A stretch of DNA of 64,000 nt, taken from assembly GCA_963920525.1 (NCBI GenBank), contig OY986439.1:3865001-3929000 (forward strand). The letters are read 5' to 3'. Positions 11,294 to 23,106 of the stretch are shown piece by piece. The DNA is from Dichetophora obliterata. Taxonomy: Eukaryota > Arthropoda > Insecta > Diptera > Sciomyzidae. The notes under the pieces are model-generated. The model saw only the letters and a list, made by a program, of their open reading frames with translations. It was not told where the DNA came from and made no database searches. Position 1 is the stretch's first letter. Each line of letters begins with the position of its first letter. The position numbers and the translations under genes are program-made.

Positions 11294-12824
11294 AGCATGA
11301 CCATGCGCAGCCAAAAAGAGCAACCATACACAGAAGAAGGTAGAAGTTGACAAGCTGGCTATCCAAATGGACGGCTTAAGCTAAAGCCACTCACTCCTGC
11401 TTCAAGAAAGTACTATCAACAATATGTTCATACAGTGGATACACATATCCCACTCTATGCGTGAGCTGTCGAATAGGTGATTGACTTGTACCTCCCTCAT
11501 CGAAACCAGCGGCACAATCAGGGGTTATAGTCCAATTAGACTGGCCTGGCATAGCAGTGCATGGCTTTAAAAGTTTCACATGGAAATCTCTTTAACGGGA
11601 TTTGCGTGTATCTGATATGCACAACATGGCAACGCATGGAAATGCTCAGATAAAAACAGAAATGCATCTCTGACTACATACAAAAATATAAAAGTACTAT
11701 TTAATTTGGATTTCTGTGTATTCTTCTATGCATTTGACGTTTTGGCAAAACAAATGTGAAATCGTTAAGTTGTTTGACCAAGTGTGATTAACTTATTAAA
11801 AAAAAATTGTTTTATTTTTATTTTTATTTGTTTTACATAACTTGGCTTTGGTTGCATAATTTGGCTATGTTTTTCATAATCACCATTTATTTAGCTTTGT
11901 GCTGACCGCTTATATCCGTTGCATGCACTGCTACTTTACATTACGCTTGACACTTTGTCTCTCAGAGAAAGAGATGTCACCTGCAAAGCCACCCTGAAAC
12001 CAGTTGTAATGCGTGCTATTAAGTAGCAATACAGTTAAAAATTAGGGTGGAGAAAAACCTTTTCAGGGGTTACAAAAGAGAGACACAGAAGCGCGAGTGA
12101 AGAAAATCCTATTCAATTTTTTTCTTCAAGGGTAAAAATGAAAATCTGGATTTCTGGAGAAATTCAGGTACACTGATGAAACAATTACGGACCACAGCGT
12201 TGGGGTTCCAATGCTCGGCTACAATGAAGTATTGACAGACATAGTTTGGCAGTATTCTAGTATAGAAAATTTAAAAAAAATAATGTTTTGATATATTATA
12301 TAGTCAAGATAAAATATCTTTTATCATATCTTTTAAAAGAGATTTTTCGAAATTCGAATTATTTTAAAAGTTATAGCCATTTCAGTATCATCAGTTAGTC
12401 TGGCTGAATCTTAACATAGAAACTTTAAAAGCGTTTTTCTCGAGATAACTTTTTCCAAAAAGTTCGACATGAAATTGAAAATTTGAAAATTTAGTGTGGG
12501 CATTTTTTATGTATCCCTCTATAGCTCGAACTACGATTTCCTCAAATTTTTGGTTTATAATATATATGTTTAAACAATTCATACACGGTTAAAAATTTTG
12601 GACTACTTTTTAATCCAAACTTTGGTTTAAGGGAATTTTTAATCCAGAAAGTAAAATTTTTTAATTCAAACATTAGATTAATTTAGCTGGGTTTTAAACC
12701 CACATTCCTGAAAAGAACTTACTTGCATTCGTAATAATGCAAAATAAGCGAAACTATGTTAACAACTGTGGATAACATAGTGGATAAGCTGTTGGACCAG
12801 CACAACAGAGGTCGAGTGTTCAAA
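11294..12824. repeat. Repeat unit A, copy 1
   Basis: From AGCATGACCATGCGCAGCC to CGAGTGTTCAAA this 1.5 kb segment is nearly identical to 13826-15323 in the same orientation, apart from small gaps (for example near 12035-12055 and 12255-12270). Its last 240 bp is the left part of the TIR element described at 15083, cut off by segment B. No protein-coding motif was recognised. Confidence 0.9.
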
Positions 12825-12825
12825 C

Positions 12826-13825
12826 ATGTTGGCATTTTGTGTCTGTTGTTGCCTGCAAAAAATTTTGTTTTAAATTTTTTTTCGTTTCACTGCTGGCAAA
12901 GTTTTTGAAATATTGTTATTTTAATTGGTTTAAAAGGAAGTGCACATAAACAGGTATTATTGCAGTGCCCGGTGTTGCTTCAAGGGGATTTGTCGCAGGA
13001 CGGAAGTTCGGGATTCGCGTTGTTGCGGTCGCTTTGTCAGGAGTTTGTCCACTTTTGTGCTTCCAATTTGTGATAAGGATAAGGGTAAGCACTCGCAGTT
13101 GCCTTGTCAGCAGCCTGTCCAGTTGGGAGCAGCCAGACGTAGACAGGCTGCTGGCGGAGCAACTGCAGCGGCGTGAATCTTGAAGACGTATCTTGCGATA
13201 GAACGTAGCTGTGGTTCATTTCGAACCAACACTGGCCACTGTGATAATCTTTATTTTAGTGCACTTTTGCTATAAATCTAATAAAATTAACAGTATTTTA
13301 TAAATTTCACCACAAAGAAACATTTTCTATCAATCTCAAATATAAAACATCAGCTGTTGTTGACGAAAAAAACACAACTGAAAAACCGATGACATTTCAC
13401 AAATAACATCGAAAGTGAAAACAGTATGGCAATCAATTGACACATAAATTCAACGTCAGTCTTTGACATTCGAATTTATGTCAGTTTTTGGGTTTCAATG
13501 AAAACGCATTTGACGTCATATGGTCAAGAAGCCTAATGACATCAGTGATTGTTGTCATTGAAAGTGACTTAGTGTAAACCAGGCTTAAAGAAATTTCGCT
13601 GTTTGCAGGCAGTTGGTAGTTGCGACAAAAGGAGCAGGAATTTCGTGACATTGGTTTCAAAAGAATGAAGTGAATTTTGTGCCCCGAGAAGACAGCAAAA
13701 AACCAAAAAAATGGCCAAAGACCTTCAAGACTTTAAAGGAAAGTGACCTTCAGCAGTCGTAAGATTGTCGGACGGCGTCGGATAAAAAAAAATTAATGCA
13801 AATTGGTTTCTGAAAAATTAAAACT
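12826..13825. repeat. Segment B: part of a TIR element plus transposase flank, inverted copy of 18446-19396
   Basis: This 1 kb segment matches the reverse complement of 18446-19396. It contains the inner and right part of the TTA-flanked TIR element (12826-13585, end CCAGGCT) followed by the same Tc1/mariner-type transposase flank seen at 18480-18690. Both copies therefore carry the same TIR-element insertion at the same site, so the segment was duplicated after that insertion. It sits exactly between the two A copies. Confidence 0.88.
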
Positions 13826-15323
13826 AGCATGACCATGCGCAGCCAAAAAGAGCAACGATACACAGAAGAAGGTAGAAGTTGACAAGCTGGCTATCCAAAT
13901 GGACGGCTTAAGCTAAAGCCACTCACTCCTGCCTCAAGAAAGTACTATCAACAATATGATCATACAGTGGATACACATCTCCCACTCTATGCGTGCAGCT
14001 GTCGAATAGGTGATTGACTTGTACCTCCCTCATCGAAACCAGTGGCACAATCAGGGGTTATAGTCCACTTAGACTGGCCTGGCATAGCAGTGCATGGCTT
14101 TAAAAGTTTCACATGGAAATCTCTTTAACGGGATTTGCGTGTATCAGATATGCACAACATGGCAACGCATGGAAATGCTCAGATAAAAACAGAAATGCAT
14201 CTCTGACTACATACAAAAATATAGAAGTACTATTTAATTTGGATTTCTGTGTATTCTTCTATGCATTTGACGTTTTGGCAAAACAAATGTGAAATCGTTA
14301 AGTTGTTTGACCAAGTGTGATTAACTTATTAAAAAAAATAGTTTTATTTTTATTTTTATTTGTTTTGCATAACTTGGCTTTGGTTGCATAATTTGGCGAT
14401 GTTTTTCATAATCACCATTTATTTAGCTGTGTGCTGACCGCTTATATCCGTTGCATGCACTGCTACTTTACATGACGCTTGACACTTTGTCTCTCAGAGA
14501 AAGAGATGTCACCTGTAAAGCCACCCTGAAACCAGTTGTAATGCGTGCTATTAAGTAGGCAGTAACCTTTTCAGGGGTTACAAAAGAGAGACACAGAAGC
14601 GCGAGTGAAGAAAATCCTATTCAATTTTTTTTTCAAGGGTAAAAATGAAAATCTGGATAGAGAAATTCAGGTACACTGATGAAACAATTACGGACCACAG
14701 CGTTGGGGTTCCAATGCTCGGCTACAATGAAGTATTGACAGACATAGTTTGGCAGTATTTTAGTATAGAAAATATAAAAAAAAAAAAATTTTTCGATATA
14801 TTATATAGTCAAGATAAAATATCTTTTATCATATCTTTTAAAAGAGATTTTTCGAAATTCGAATTATTTTAAAAGTTATAGCCATTTCAGTATCATCAGT
14901 TAGTCTGGCTGAAACTTAACATAGAAACTTTAAAAGTGTTTTTCTCTTTAAACTTTCACTTTAAAAGTGTTTAAATATTGAAAATTTGAAAATTTAGTAT
15001 GGGCATTTTTTATGTATCCCTCTATAGCTCGAACTACGATATCCTCAAATTTTTGGTTTATTATATGTTTAAACAATTCATACACGGTTAAAAATTTTGG
15101 ACTACTTTTTAATCCAAACTTTGGTTTAAGGGAATTTTTAATCCAGAAAGTAAAATTTTTTAATTCAAACATTAGCTTAATTTAGCTGGGTTTCGAACCC
15201 ATGATCCTGAAAAGAACTTACTTGCATTCGTAATAATGCAAAATAAGCGAAACTATGTTAACAACTGTGGATAACATGGTGGATAAGCTGTTGGACCAGC
15301 ACAACAGAGGACGAGTGTTCAAA
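13826..15323. repeat. Repeat unit A, copy 2
   Basis: Near-identical direct copy of 11294-12824. To its right the sequence continues into the rest of the TIR element, so this copy preserves the original right-hand context. Its left flank is segment B. The 75-codon frame at 14645-14872 has no family motif and is disrupted in copy 1, so it is not called as a gene. Confidence 0.9.
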
Positions 15324-15721
15324 TCGTGAGCTGGTCAGAATAGTTTTTTATTTTATGTTGATCTTTATATGGCTTTTTTAAACTTTTTCCAGATTGAAAA
15401 CTAATCTTTTTTGGATTGAAAAATTTTAAACTTTTCCTTGGATTAAAAGGTTAGTTGTTATGTCTTGTGCTGTCCCTGAGCCCAACCCATATTATGGTGG
15501 GTAAATTTTTCTCCCTTTTGGTTTTTTTTGGACCACTTTTATTCGATATCTTTGAGATATTTCAATGATATTTGGGTTGGTTCTTAAAATGATTTATTAC
15601 GGAGAAAGTGTGAAAAAGCTGTAGTAGCTGAACTCTATTATTATTGCATGTTATCCTTTTTTTAGTGTTGTCCTATATGTAATCCAAAAAAGTTTAAAAT
15701 TTAGTCCAAGATTTTTAACTG
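15083..15721. mobile_element. MITE-like TIR element with internal tRNA-like sequence
   Basis: Termini are CACGGTTAAAAATTTTGGAC (left) and, on the other strand from the right end, CAGTTAAAAATCTTGGAC, with TA next to both ends, as for Tc1/mariner-type MITEs. Inside are tRNA-like sequences: a B-box-like GGTTCGAAACC on the minus strand (near 15190-15200) and, on the plus strand, an A-box-like region at 15263-15285 with a weak B box GTGTTCAAATC near 15317. A LINE 3' end is inserted at 15451-15660. A truncated copy lies at 12584-12824. Confidence 0.7.
15451..15660 (+). mobile_element. 5'-truncated 3' end of a jockey-like LINE
   Basis: The segment matches the 3' UTR of the remnant at 36065-36263. 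Both contain CTGAGCCCAAC or TTGAGCCCAAC, then GGTGGGTAAATTTT, then AAAAGCTGTAGTAGCTGAAC and TTATTGCATG-type ends. Coding sequence is absent, as expected for a very short 5'-truncated insertion. It lies within the TIR element at 15083-15721. Confidence 0.75.
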
Positions 15722-16084
15722 TATAACTTTAAAAAAATGCCAAAAAATTACTTTTTTTTTTCAAACAGTCGCCATTTCGCGAAAAATGGCCATGTCACTA
15801 CATCTCAAGTCCAGATTATAGCGACATTCTAACTTATTAACAATCTTTTTTTCAAATGACTAGAAGGGTGGAAATCGTCTCAAGATGTAGGCACCCTTTT
15901 TTTAGCACCTCCACTTCACCAGCCTCTTCTCATTCCAATTTTTTTTGTATTATTGAACTATTAATGAGCCCGTAGTAAAAAAAATGGATACTAAAAATAT
16001 TAATTGTTTAATTTTTATCGATCGTCAAAAGAGACCAAAAAATCGAGACAACAAAGCAGCGAGAGAAGATTGCCTACTTGCTGA

Positions 16085-17856
16085 ACTATTCAAGAACGCT
16101 TTTACGCATTCGATACCAACCGGGGTTTGAGACATGGTGATTCCTGATCGTAAGACTTTTTCAATCTACTGATGACGAAAACAATCCAAGCTGCTTACCT
16201 ATAGCACTAAAAGCAGCCTGATGATATGATATAATTTGCCATAATACATATGAAGTTAGTGGAGCAGTCTCCATATCAGATAGAGTATCAACAAGCAAAC
16301 AGTCCTAGAGTCTTAGAAAAACTCCACTGTTGACCAGAAACAAAGTCCCCTCTTTCAAGGTTGTTAAGGACTTTGTCAAATTGTGCTATCGGTATTAGTT
16401 CTGTCAATGAAATCAGAAAAATCAATGATTGAGATCAAACGAAGGATACCTTGTGACAACAGGTGTTAATTTGGGCTATTGAAAATCAGAGCCCTCTCTC
16501 GACGAACAAAAGTTACGCTCTTTAAATCGCTCATCATGCCCGTCGGAGTTGATGCTTTACAAACCTAAACCAAGAGCAGTACATATGAAAAGTTTTTAGG
16601 AGTCTTCGAGAGAAATTGCCTTGGTAAGATCTACGGCCTACTCTATGCCCTTTGCGAGTTCCGGCAATGCAGCAATTCAAACGTACCGGAAAAATTAAAA
16701 TTACGTAATGACCACATTCGATTTGGATCATATTTTAAATAAAACATCATTGAAGGAAATAAAAAACTTAAATTGGAGGTAAAAAGTTTGGTGTGAGTTT
16801 TGACGAACAAGATTGACAAAAACCGGCAAAAAAGTCGAAAATCGATTTTTACGAAAATTCATATCTCAAATACTTCTTAACCGAATGATAAGTTTGAAAA
16901 GCCGTTTGAAAGGTTATTAAATAGACTACTTTTAAAAAAATATTTTTCAAAAAACTTTAGCCTATATTCTAAAAATAATTTTGCAAAATTTTGGTGGTTG
17001 GAGGTTTCATCCCAACCTTGCCTTGTGGTAAGGTAATTGATATCAAAATAAGGGTTCGAAGAAAACCATTTACGAATTTTAAAAATATAGTAAATTACCT
17101 TTTCAACAATATAAAAATTAGAGTATGAACTCAATGGGTTAATGAGATATTGTAGTTTTAAATGGTGTTCTTCGAACCCCTTTTTCGAAATCAACTACCC
17201 TACCACAAGGGATAGAACCCCCAACCACCAAATTTTTCCATGATTATTTTTATATTAAAGTCGGTTTATATTTTTTTTTTTCAACAGTAGCTCAAACTTA
17301 AATTCAGGTTATGAAATTCGTTTGTTAATAAAAAAACTTTTGTGCTTAGATGTTTACCATATTTCATTAACCAACTGTGTCCCCACCAATATTTGTATTT
17401 TGTTTAAAATGTTATTTTACCAGCATTAAGGATAAAATTATTTAAAATTTTTAAATGGAACTCTTCAAACCCCTTCTTCGAAATCCAATACCTCACTGCA
17501 AAGGAGGAACCCCAAACCACCAACATTTTTAGAATAAAGTCTGTTGGAATTACTTTTCTAATGGTAAAGTTCAAACTTAACAATCGGCTATGAAGTGTGT
17601 GAGATATGAGTTTTTTTTCCTGATTTTGTCAATTTTATGCACCCTGTAACTTCGCCAAAAATCACACCAAACTTTTTTCCTCCAATTTAAGTTTTTTTGC
17701 AATCAGTGATGCTCCATGTAAAACTTGATCCCAATCAGATATGGTTATTCTCTACGGCCGGTATGTTTGAAATGGAATTTCTGAATTGCAGATACGATAT
17801 ACTGATGAACAACACCAGTATGAGCTCTACGCCAACATCGACAAACTAATTGTTCT
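16085..17856 (+). pseudogene. RTE-like non-LTR retrotransposon remnant, split by an insertion
   Basis: Plus-strand conceptual translation gives GLRHGDS (near 16125) and DFFNLLM (RT block 4-5 region), then FKVVKDFV (near 16360), IEIKRRI (near 16435), RALSRRTKVTLFKSLIMPV (16490-16545) and FERNCLGKIYG (near 16605). After a 1.1 kb insertion at 16673-17788, the homology resumes with YELYANID (17818-17841). The same sequence in the same order occurs uninterrupted on the minus strand at 26998-27603. Several stops and frameshifts are present. The right end is cut by the element starting at 17857. Confidence 0.8.
16673..17788. mobile_element. Foldback-type TIR element inserted in the LINE
   Basis: The ends CAATTC/GAATTG are flanked by CAG on both sides (16670-16672 and 17789-17791). 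Long imperfect inverted arms follow, sharing CATACCGG-like, TTGGGATCA-like and AACTTAAATTGGAGG blocks over about 130 bp. The interior holds three related ~75-bp segments (16985-17070, 17160-17235, 17450-17530), two in one orientation and one inverted, each with GGTGGTTGG and TTCGAA motifs. No protein is encoded. The host LINE reads through on either side, which fixes the insertion. Confidence 0.75.
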
Positions 17857-18318
17857 CTCCAGAAAATGGAAACATTACCTGATATAAACAGGAAACATTC
17901 CATTCCAGGACACTCCATTTCTTTTTTTATATAGCATGTCATTAAAGGGAAACATTCCTTTCCGCTGTCTTAAAAAGTGAATTGGAAGCAGCCCTCTCCC
18001 CTGTTCTATAAATTAATGTGGAAACATTCCTTTCTCTTGTTATGAAAATGCCCGGCCAGGATTCGAACCCGGACTCCTGAGCGACAGTCAACTGCGCTAC
18101 CACTAGACTATCGAATTCTATAATAAGCGGCTAGTGAACAATGATATTAATATTTTCTGTTGTCATTGCTTGACAGTAAGTAAAAGTTTCCACATGCATT
18201 CTTAAAGAAGCGGTTTGGAAACAACATCAATACAAAACTACCCTTAAGCTTCCGAAAGATACGGTGGGGAATATTTCTTTATCAGTTTTAGATGGAAGCC
18301 TTCCGATTTTTCCTGGAG
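17857..18318 (-). mobile_element. TIR element with internal tRNA-like sequence, copy 1
   Basis: Ends CTCCAGAAAATGG and TTTTCCTGGAG are inverted. The segment matches the reverse complement of 42333-42893 over most of its length, including GGAAACATTCC motifs, the tRNA-like block, TTGTCATTGCTTGACA and TACCCTTAAGCTTCC. This copy is about 100 bp shorter. It lies immediately after the LINE fragment ending at 17856. No target duplication was evident. Confidence 0.75.
18049..18113 (-). tRNA. tRNA-like sequence inside the TIR element (not a functional tRNA)
   Basis: On the minus strand the A box reads TAGTCTAGTGG and the B box GGTTCGAATCC, spaced as in a tRNA, with a good T-arm (CCGGG/CCTGG). The acceptor 3' side is CCGGGCA but the matching 5' half is missing and the anticodon arm does not fold as a standard 5-bp stem with a 7-base loop. 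It is best seen as a tRNA-derived pol III promoter. Confidence 0.45.
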
Positions 18319-18479
18319 GGGTATTACAATCGAGCGAATTCGTCAGCTAGTTGTCCGGTTGCTATAAACTAAAGTATGTTATTTTTCCAATTCTTTAAGA
18401 CTTACATGGAAATATAACAAACCAAGAATTATTTTTTTTTTTTAATATATAGTTTTAATTTTTCAGAAACCAATTTGCA

Positions 18480-20060
18480 TTAATTTTTTTTTCATCCGAC
18501 GCCATCCGACAATCTTACGACTGCTGAAGGTCACTTCCTTTAAAGTCTTGAAGGTCTTTGGCCATTTTTTTGGTTTTTTGCTGTCTTCTCGGGGCACCAA
18601 ATTCACTTCATTCTTTTGAAACCAATGTCACGAAATTCCTGCTCCTTTTGTCGCAACCACCAACTGCTTGCAAACAGCGAAATTTCTTTAAGCCTGGTTT
18701 TCACTAAGTCACTTTCAATGACAACAATCACTGATGTCATTAGGCTTCTTGACCATATGACGTCAAATGCGTTTTCATTGAAACCCAAAAACTGACATAA
18801 ATTCGAATGTCAAAGACTGACGTTGAATTTATGTGTCAATTGATTGCCATACTGTTTTCACTTTCGATGTTATTTGTGAAATGTCATCGGTTTTTCAGTT
18901 GTGTTTTTTTCGTCAACAACAGCTGATGTTTTATATTTGAGATTGATAGAAAATGTTTCTTTGTGGTGAAATTTATAAAATACTGTTAATTTCATTAGAT
19001 TTATAGCAAAAGTGCACTAAAATAAAGATTATCACAGTGGCCAGTTCTATCGCAAGATACGTCTTCAAGATTCGCGCCGCTGCAGTTGCTCCGCCAGCAG
19101 GCCTGTCTACGTCTTGCTGCTTCCAACTGGACAGGCTGCTTACAAGGCAACTGCAAGTGCTTTCCCTCATCCTTATCACAAATTGGAAGCACAAAAGTGG
19201 ACAAACTCCTGACAAAGCGACCGCAACAACGCGAATCCCGAAAATCCGTCCTGCGACAAATCCCCTTGAAGCAATACCGGGCACTGCAATAATACCTGTT
19301 TAAGTGCACTTCCTTTTAAACCAATTATAATAACAATATTTCTAAAACTTTGCCAGCAGTGAAACGAAAAACAACAAAACAACTGACACAACATGTTGGC
19401 ATTTCGATTTTTCTTGTCATACAACGATGTATTGATTGACAAGCAAAATTCTATCTGTTCTCACTTGTTTGTGATTTCATATGACAATCAGTGGCCATAT
19501 ATGACAACAAATGTAAATGACAATACGTTCTCATTGGTTTGACAACATTTGTCATTGAAAAATGACCTAGTGAAAACCAGGCTTTAGGAATTACGTCACC
19601 TTTTTAGCTTTGAATTTTTCAGATAGATTTTCCCGAGAATCGGCCGTATTAAATTTCTGTCCAGTAAGCTGGAAAAAGTTCGCTTAAATTTAAGTCTCAT
19701 CGTCCATTATGCAGCTTTCGAATTTATCCTCTCATTTTTTTTGCTCGTTGTTTTGCGGTTTTATTCTTGACATTTTTTCTATCCGGAACTTTTTGCATTT
19801 TGACCATGTCTTTAGCCCAGCTTCCTTCTTAGCCAAACGCATGAAAGATTCTGAGCAATTCCGTGCCAATTTCCTTTCCGGAATGCTTTGATATTTTTTC
19901 CAAATGGTCACAATTATCTTCGTCTTTTCGTGATCATTTGGCCACTTTCTTTTACCGAAACCTTTCTTTCGATCAATATGAAGGTCTTTCTTAAATCGAT
20001 AAAACGCAAGAAATAGTTTTAAGGTTAGCCTCTTCCTCTATGGCATTTTTTTAAAAAGTC
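18480..20060 (-). pseudogene. Tc1/mariner (IS630)-type transposase remnant
   Basis: On the minus strand, from about 20000 leftward, translation gives KKGFGKRKWPNDHEKTK (near 19960), IPERKLARNC (near 19880) and SRIKPQNN, then MDDET (19692-19706) followed by NFFQLTGQKF. After the TIR element at 18691-19583 the downstream part continues with VNLVPRE (near 18600) and WPKTFKTLKEV. MDDET resembles the first catalytic Asp motif of IS630/Tc1/mariner transposases, and the later VP block their region before the third acidic residue. The central HxDN region was not found, and stops interrupt the frame (two directly after MDDET). Its family within the superfamily is uncertain. Confidence 0.6.
18691..19583. 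mobile_element. TIR element flanked by TTA (PIF/Harbinger-like), 893 bp
   Basis: Left end AGCCTGGTTTTCACTAAGTC and right end (other strand) AGCCTGGTTTTCACTAGGTC form clear TIRs. TTA is duplicated at 18688-18690 and 19584-19586. The interior has no intact protein. A truncated inverted copy is at 12826-13585 and a small relative at 63063-63286. TTA/TAA duplications are typical of PIF/Harbinger elements; superfamily assignment is inference. Confidence 0.8.
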
Positions 20061-23000
20061 CACTGAGCTTGCTTTTGAACAATTTCTAAAAGCTTTCTCG
20101 CAATTCCAGTTCAGTTGTCATGTTTTCTTTAAATAACCTTTTTATTGAATAAGCGACACGTAACGTTTTCTGACATTTCATTAAGAGCCAATAAACTAAG
20201 AATATTTGAATTTAAATATTTGAATGTTTTATGAACATTTTATTCGACGCAGTCCTCTATCATATGCCTTGCACATACGTTTTTAGCAAAACTGTTTAAA
20301 AGGAATTAAATTTTTGTTGTTTTTGCTGACAACTTAAGTGAGTCTCTCGTTAATGCAACATTTTGCTGATTACAAAAAATTTACCTAATCGTTGTAAATT
20401 AGAATGTAACGGTTTAATTTACCAACTGCATCTAAGATATTTCAGGTTTTTCTACTCCGTAGCGCCTGAGGCAGAAAAGACAGGCAGATAAATAAGTAAG
20501 CAGCAACAGCAACAACAACAAACAAAACAAATTATATGCGAGTTCTGTCCAAACATAACTAGTTTAATCGGAGCACAAACTGAAATGACAGAGAACAACA
20601 ATAATAATAATAACAACAGCAGCAACAACAAAAGCAACAACAATTGCAACAAAACTCAATTGATTAAACCAACACAACAAGCATAACAACAACAATAACA
20701 ACGGCAACGACAAGAATAGCATCCAGAGAACGCCACATGCTACAGCCCGATGCTGATTAATCTGCCTGAAAATGAACAAATCATCTGCTACCCGAAGAAG
20801 TAGGAGTCTACCAGGGGTGGAACAGGAGGTGGTAGATTTGTCTGGACCACAGTCCGCAGCAAATAACGCTGGACTACGGCGCACAGGCGCAATCATTTGC
20901 ACAGCATCCGTGCGCTTTGTGTTGCATGCGAAAATTTCCTGTTTCGAATGCTGCTGCGCATTTGTACTGCATGCTGAAAAAAAGCACCTGGCGTTGGTCA
21001 TTTTGATGCATCGTCTAAAGCCTAGTTTGTTTGGCGGATCTACACCTTGCATGCAATATACTTAAGAACGTTGATGATCATAAATTCACAGCCAGGCTGC
21101 ATGTGGAGAGTAGCGACCCAGAAGCGCCCCATATTGCTGCATGTCAACGCATTGCGTTGTTGCTATTGTTGTCCTTTTGAATGACCAGCATCATCGAGGA
21201 ACACGTAATAAAAGAAAAATGAGTTGTAGTCGCAAGAACACTGACAAAAATGCGTCTCTTAAAGTAGATTTTTAACCATATTTAAAGAAGCTATTCAACA
21301 TACTCTCTTCTTGAAAAGTCGCTTAAAAGTTTTACGATAATAACCTTTAATGAGCAAAGAAGCAATAAGCATAATTTTATTAAGTCACCCCATGATTAAA
21401 AACGTCCTTCCAGACTCTTAATTTTTGGTAGTCTTTTTAAAAATTATTTATTGATGATAAGGAGTTTTCCGATACTATCTATGGATTAAATCTCCTAATA
21501 GATTTGTGTTTCCAAGAATTGCTCTATAATAGGTTACCTTACAAATCGAAACTGGATCGGTAAACTCCATTATTTCCATCCAAGACAACATAAGAGCGAA
21601 ACATTAATTTGGCAGAACCGTGGAAATAATTTCTCTGAGCAATCGCGCTCTTATCTCTGCATCGATCAGCAACTGAATCCAAACTTGCCTGTAAAAGCAC
21701 AACAGGTTCGATTTTGTGGCTCCACTCAGTGTCATAAAAAAAAAACAATAAAATAAAAGCACTACCTCAACAACGACATCAGCAACAACAACAATAATGT
21801 TTTCACGGCTTATTATACAAGAAGGCAGTGCAGCAGTCGGACAGCATCAGATCCAGTTTAGTCACTTGAATCAATGCGCCACCTGTGCGCAGAATACACT
21901 GCATCAGCCAGTTGTACGCACACTGCAAAAGCGGGGCTTTTGACGTATACAATAACAACAAAAACTGGTTCCTGCCCTAGCTGCTGCTGCTGGTCAATAA
22001 TTGCCAGGAGTCGTTGAGCGAATGCGTGTGCTTAAAACGCGTCTCGCTGGAGCAACCGTGAAGCCACTGAGGACCGTGCAAGAATCACAACAGGAACAAC
22101 AACTAGTATAATGTTGAAAAAGTGGTAAATATCAACGCCAAAAACATGTGGAGCGACTCTTTGAAACGTCCGCCAGAATCAGAGATAATCAAAACGTGTG
22201 GAAACACAAGAAGAACTTGATGCAAAAACGAACAAAGAACAAGAAGAAACAGCAAAGATACAACAAAACACGGATTGAAAAGAAGCGTGTGGCCACCTGG
22301 ACTTTTGCACCAATGAGAATCCAGAAAAACAAATTAAAATTTTTCCAGAGCACAATTTATGGTTAAGAAATGAAAAAAAAAACAACAACAAAACATATTA
22401 AGTGCAAGAAATTCGCAGAGAATAAAAGCAAACGAGTTGTAAGAACTGGTCCATAGCATCCAAGCAGACCGGACCAAGGATATGTAGAAAAGCAATAAAA
22501 AAGGGTTACTGCAGAAGCAGCGAGAAGCTGCTTATGAAGAGGGGAAGAAACAAGTAACATGTTTTCAAGGAGAGAGTTATTCCGGGAACGTATTTTATTT
22601 CTTGCTAATGTATATATTTTGATATCTAAGCTTAGGGATAACTAAAAGGGTAGATAAGAAAAGAAATATAGAAAAAAAAATATCAAGAAACTTGATCGAA
22701 GATTTATGTAATGGCAAAAATGACATCTGGTTATTTATTTGTTACAATGAGTCTTAAATAATAACATTTATTTTCGAATGACCTGAGTTTCAATTTCACA
22801 TAAACCAAGTGTGAATTATACGATTTCGTTTAAATGTTTCTTTTTAATACAAACGATTAGAATAACCAACATAGTTTGGTTTGTCATTACTTAGAATTAA
22901 GCAGGAAATAAAAATCTGGAAAGCAAAATATATTTTCATGATCAAATGAAAATAATCATGAAAAAAAAATTAAATGTTACTTAAAATGAAAGCAAGTATA

Positions 23001-23100
23001 ACTTCAGTATAAGAAATTCTCACAATATTCTATAAGAGATGTAAATTAGGAGGGTATAACCTTAGTCACCACAGTCGCATATCCATTAAATTAATTTTAT
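20061..23100. other. Non-coding stretch rich in CAA/CAG repeats
   Basis: No gene was recognised. CAA/AAT microsatellites occur at 20500-20530, 20597-20645, 20672-20712 and 21765-21795. Frames at 20564-21065 and 22148-22560 are shadows on simple sequence or lack motifs. It could be intergenic or intronic fly DNA. Confidence 0.5.
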
Positions 23101-23106
23101 ATATAA

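Noticed and set aside
12940..13219. Overlapping frames in segment B and in its inverted copy (18973-19309)
   Set aside because: Several frames on both strands are open at once, differ between the two copies and lack motifs; they are shadows inside a non-coding TIR element.
18049..18113. Functional tRNA gene
   Set aside because: A and B boxes are good, but the acceptor 5' half is missing and the anticodon arm is abnormal.
20452..20652. Leu-run frame suggestive of a signal peptide or membrane protein
   Set aside because: Produced by CAA/AAT repeats read on the minus strand.
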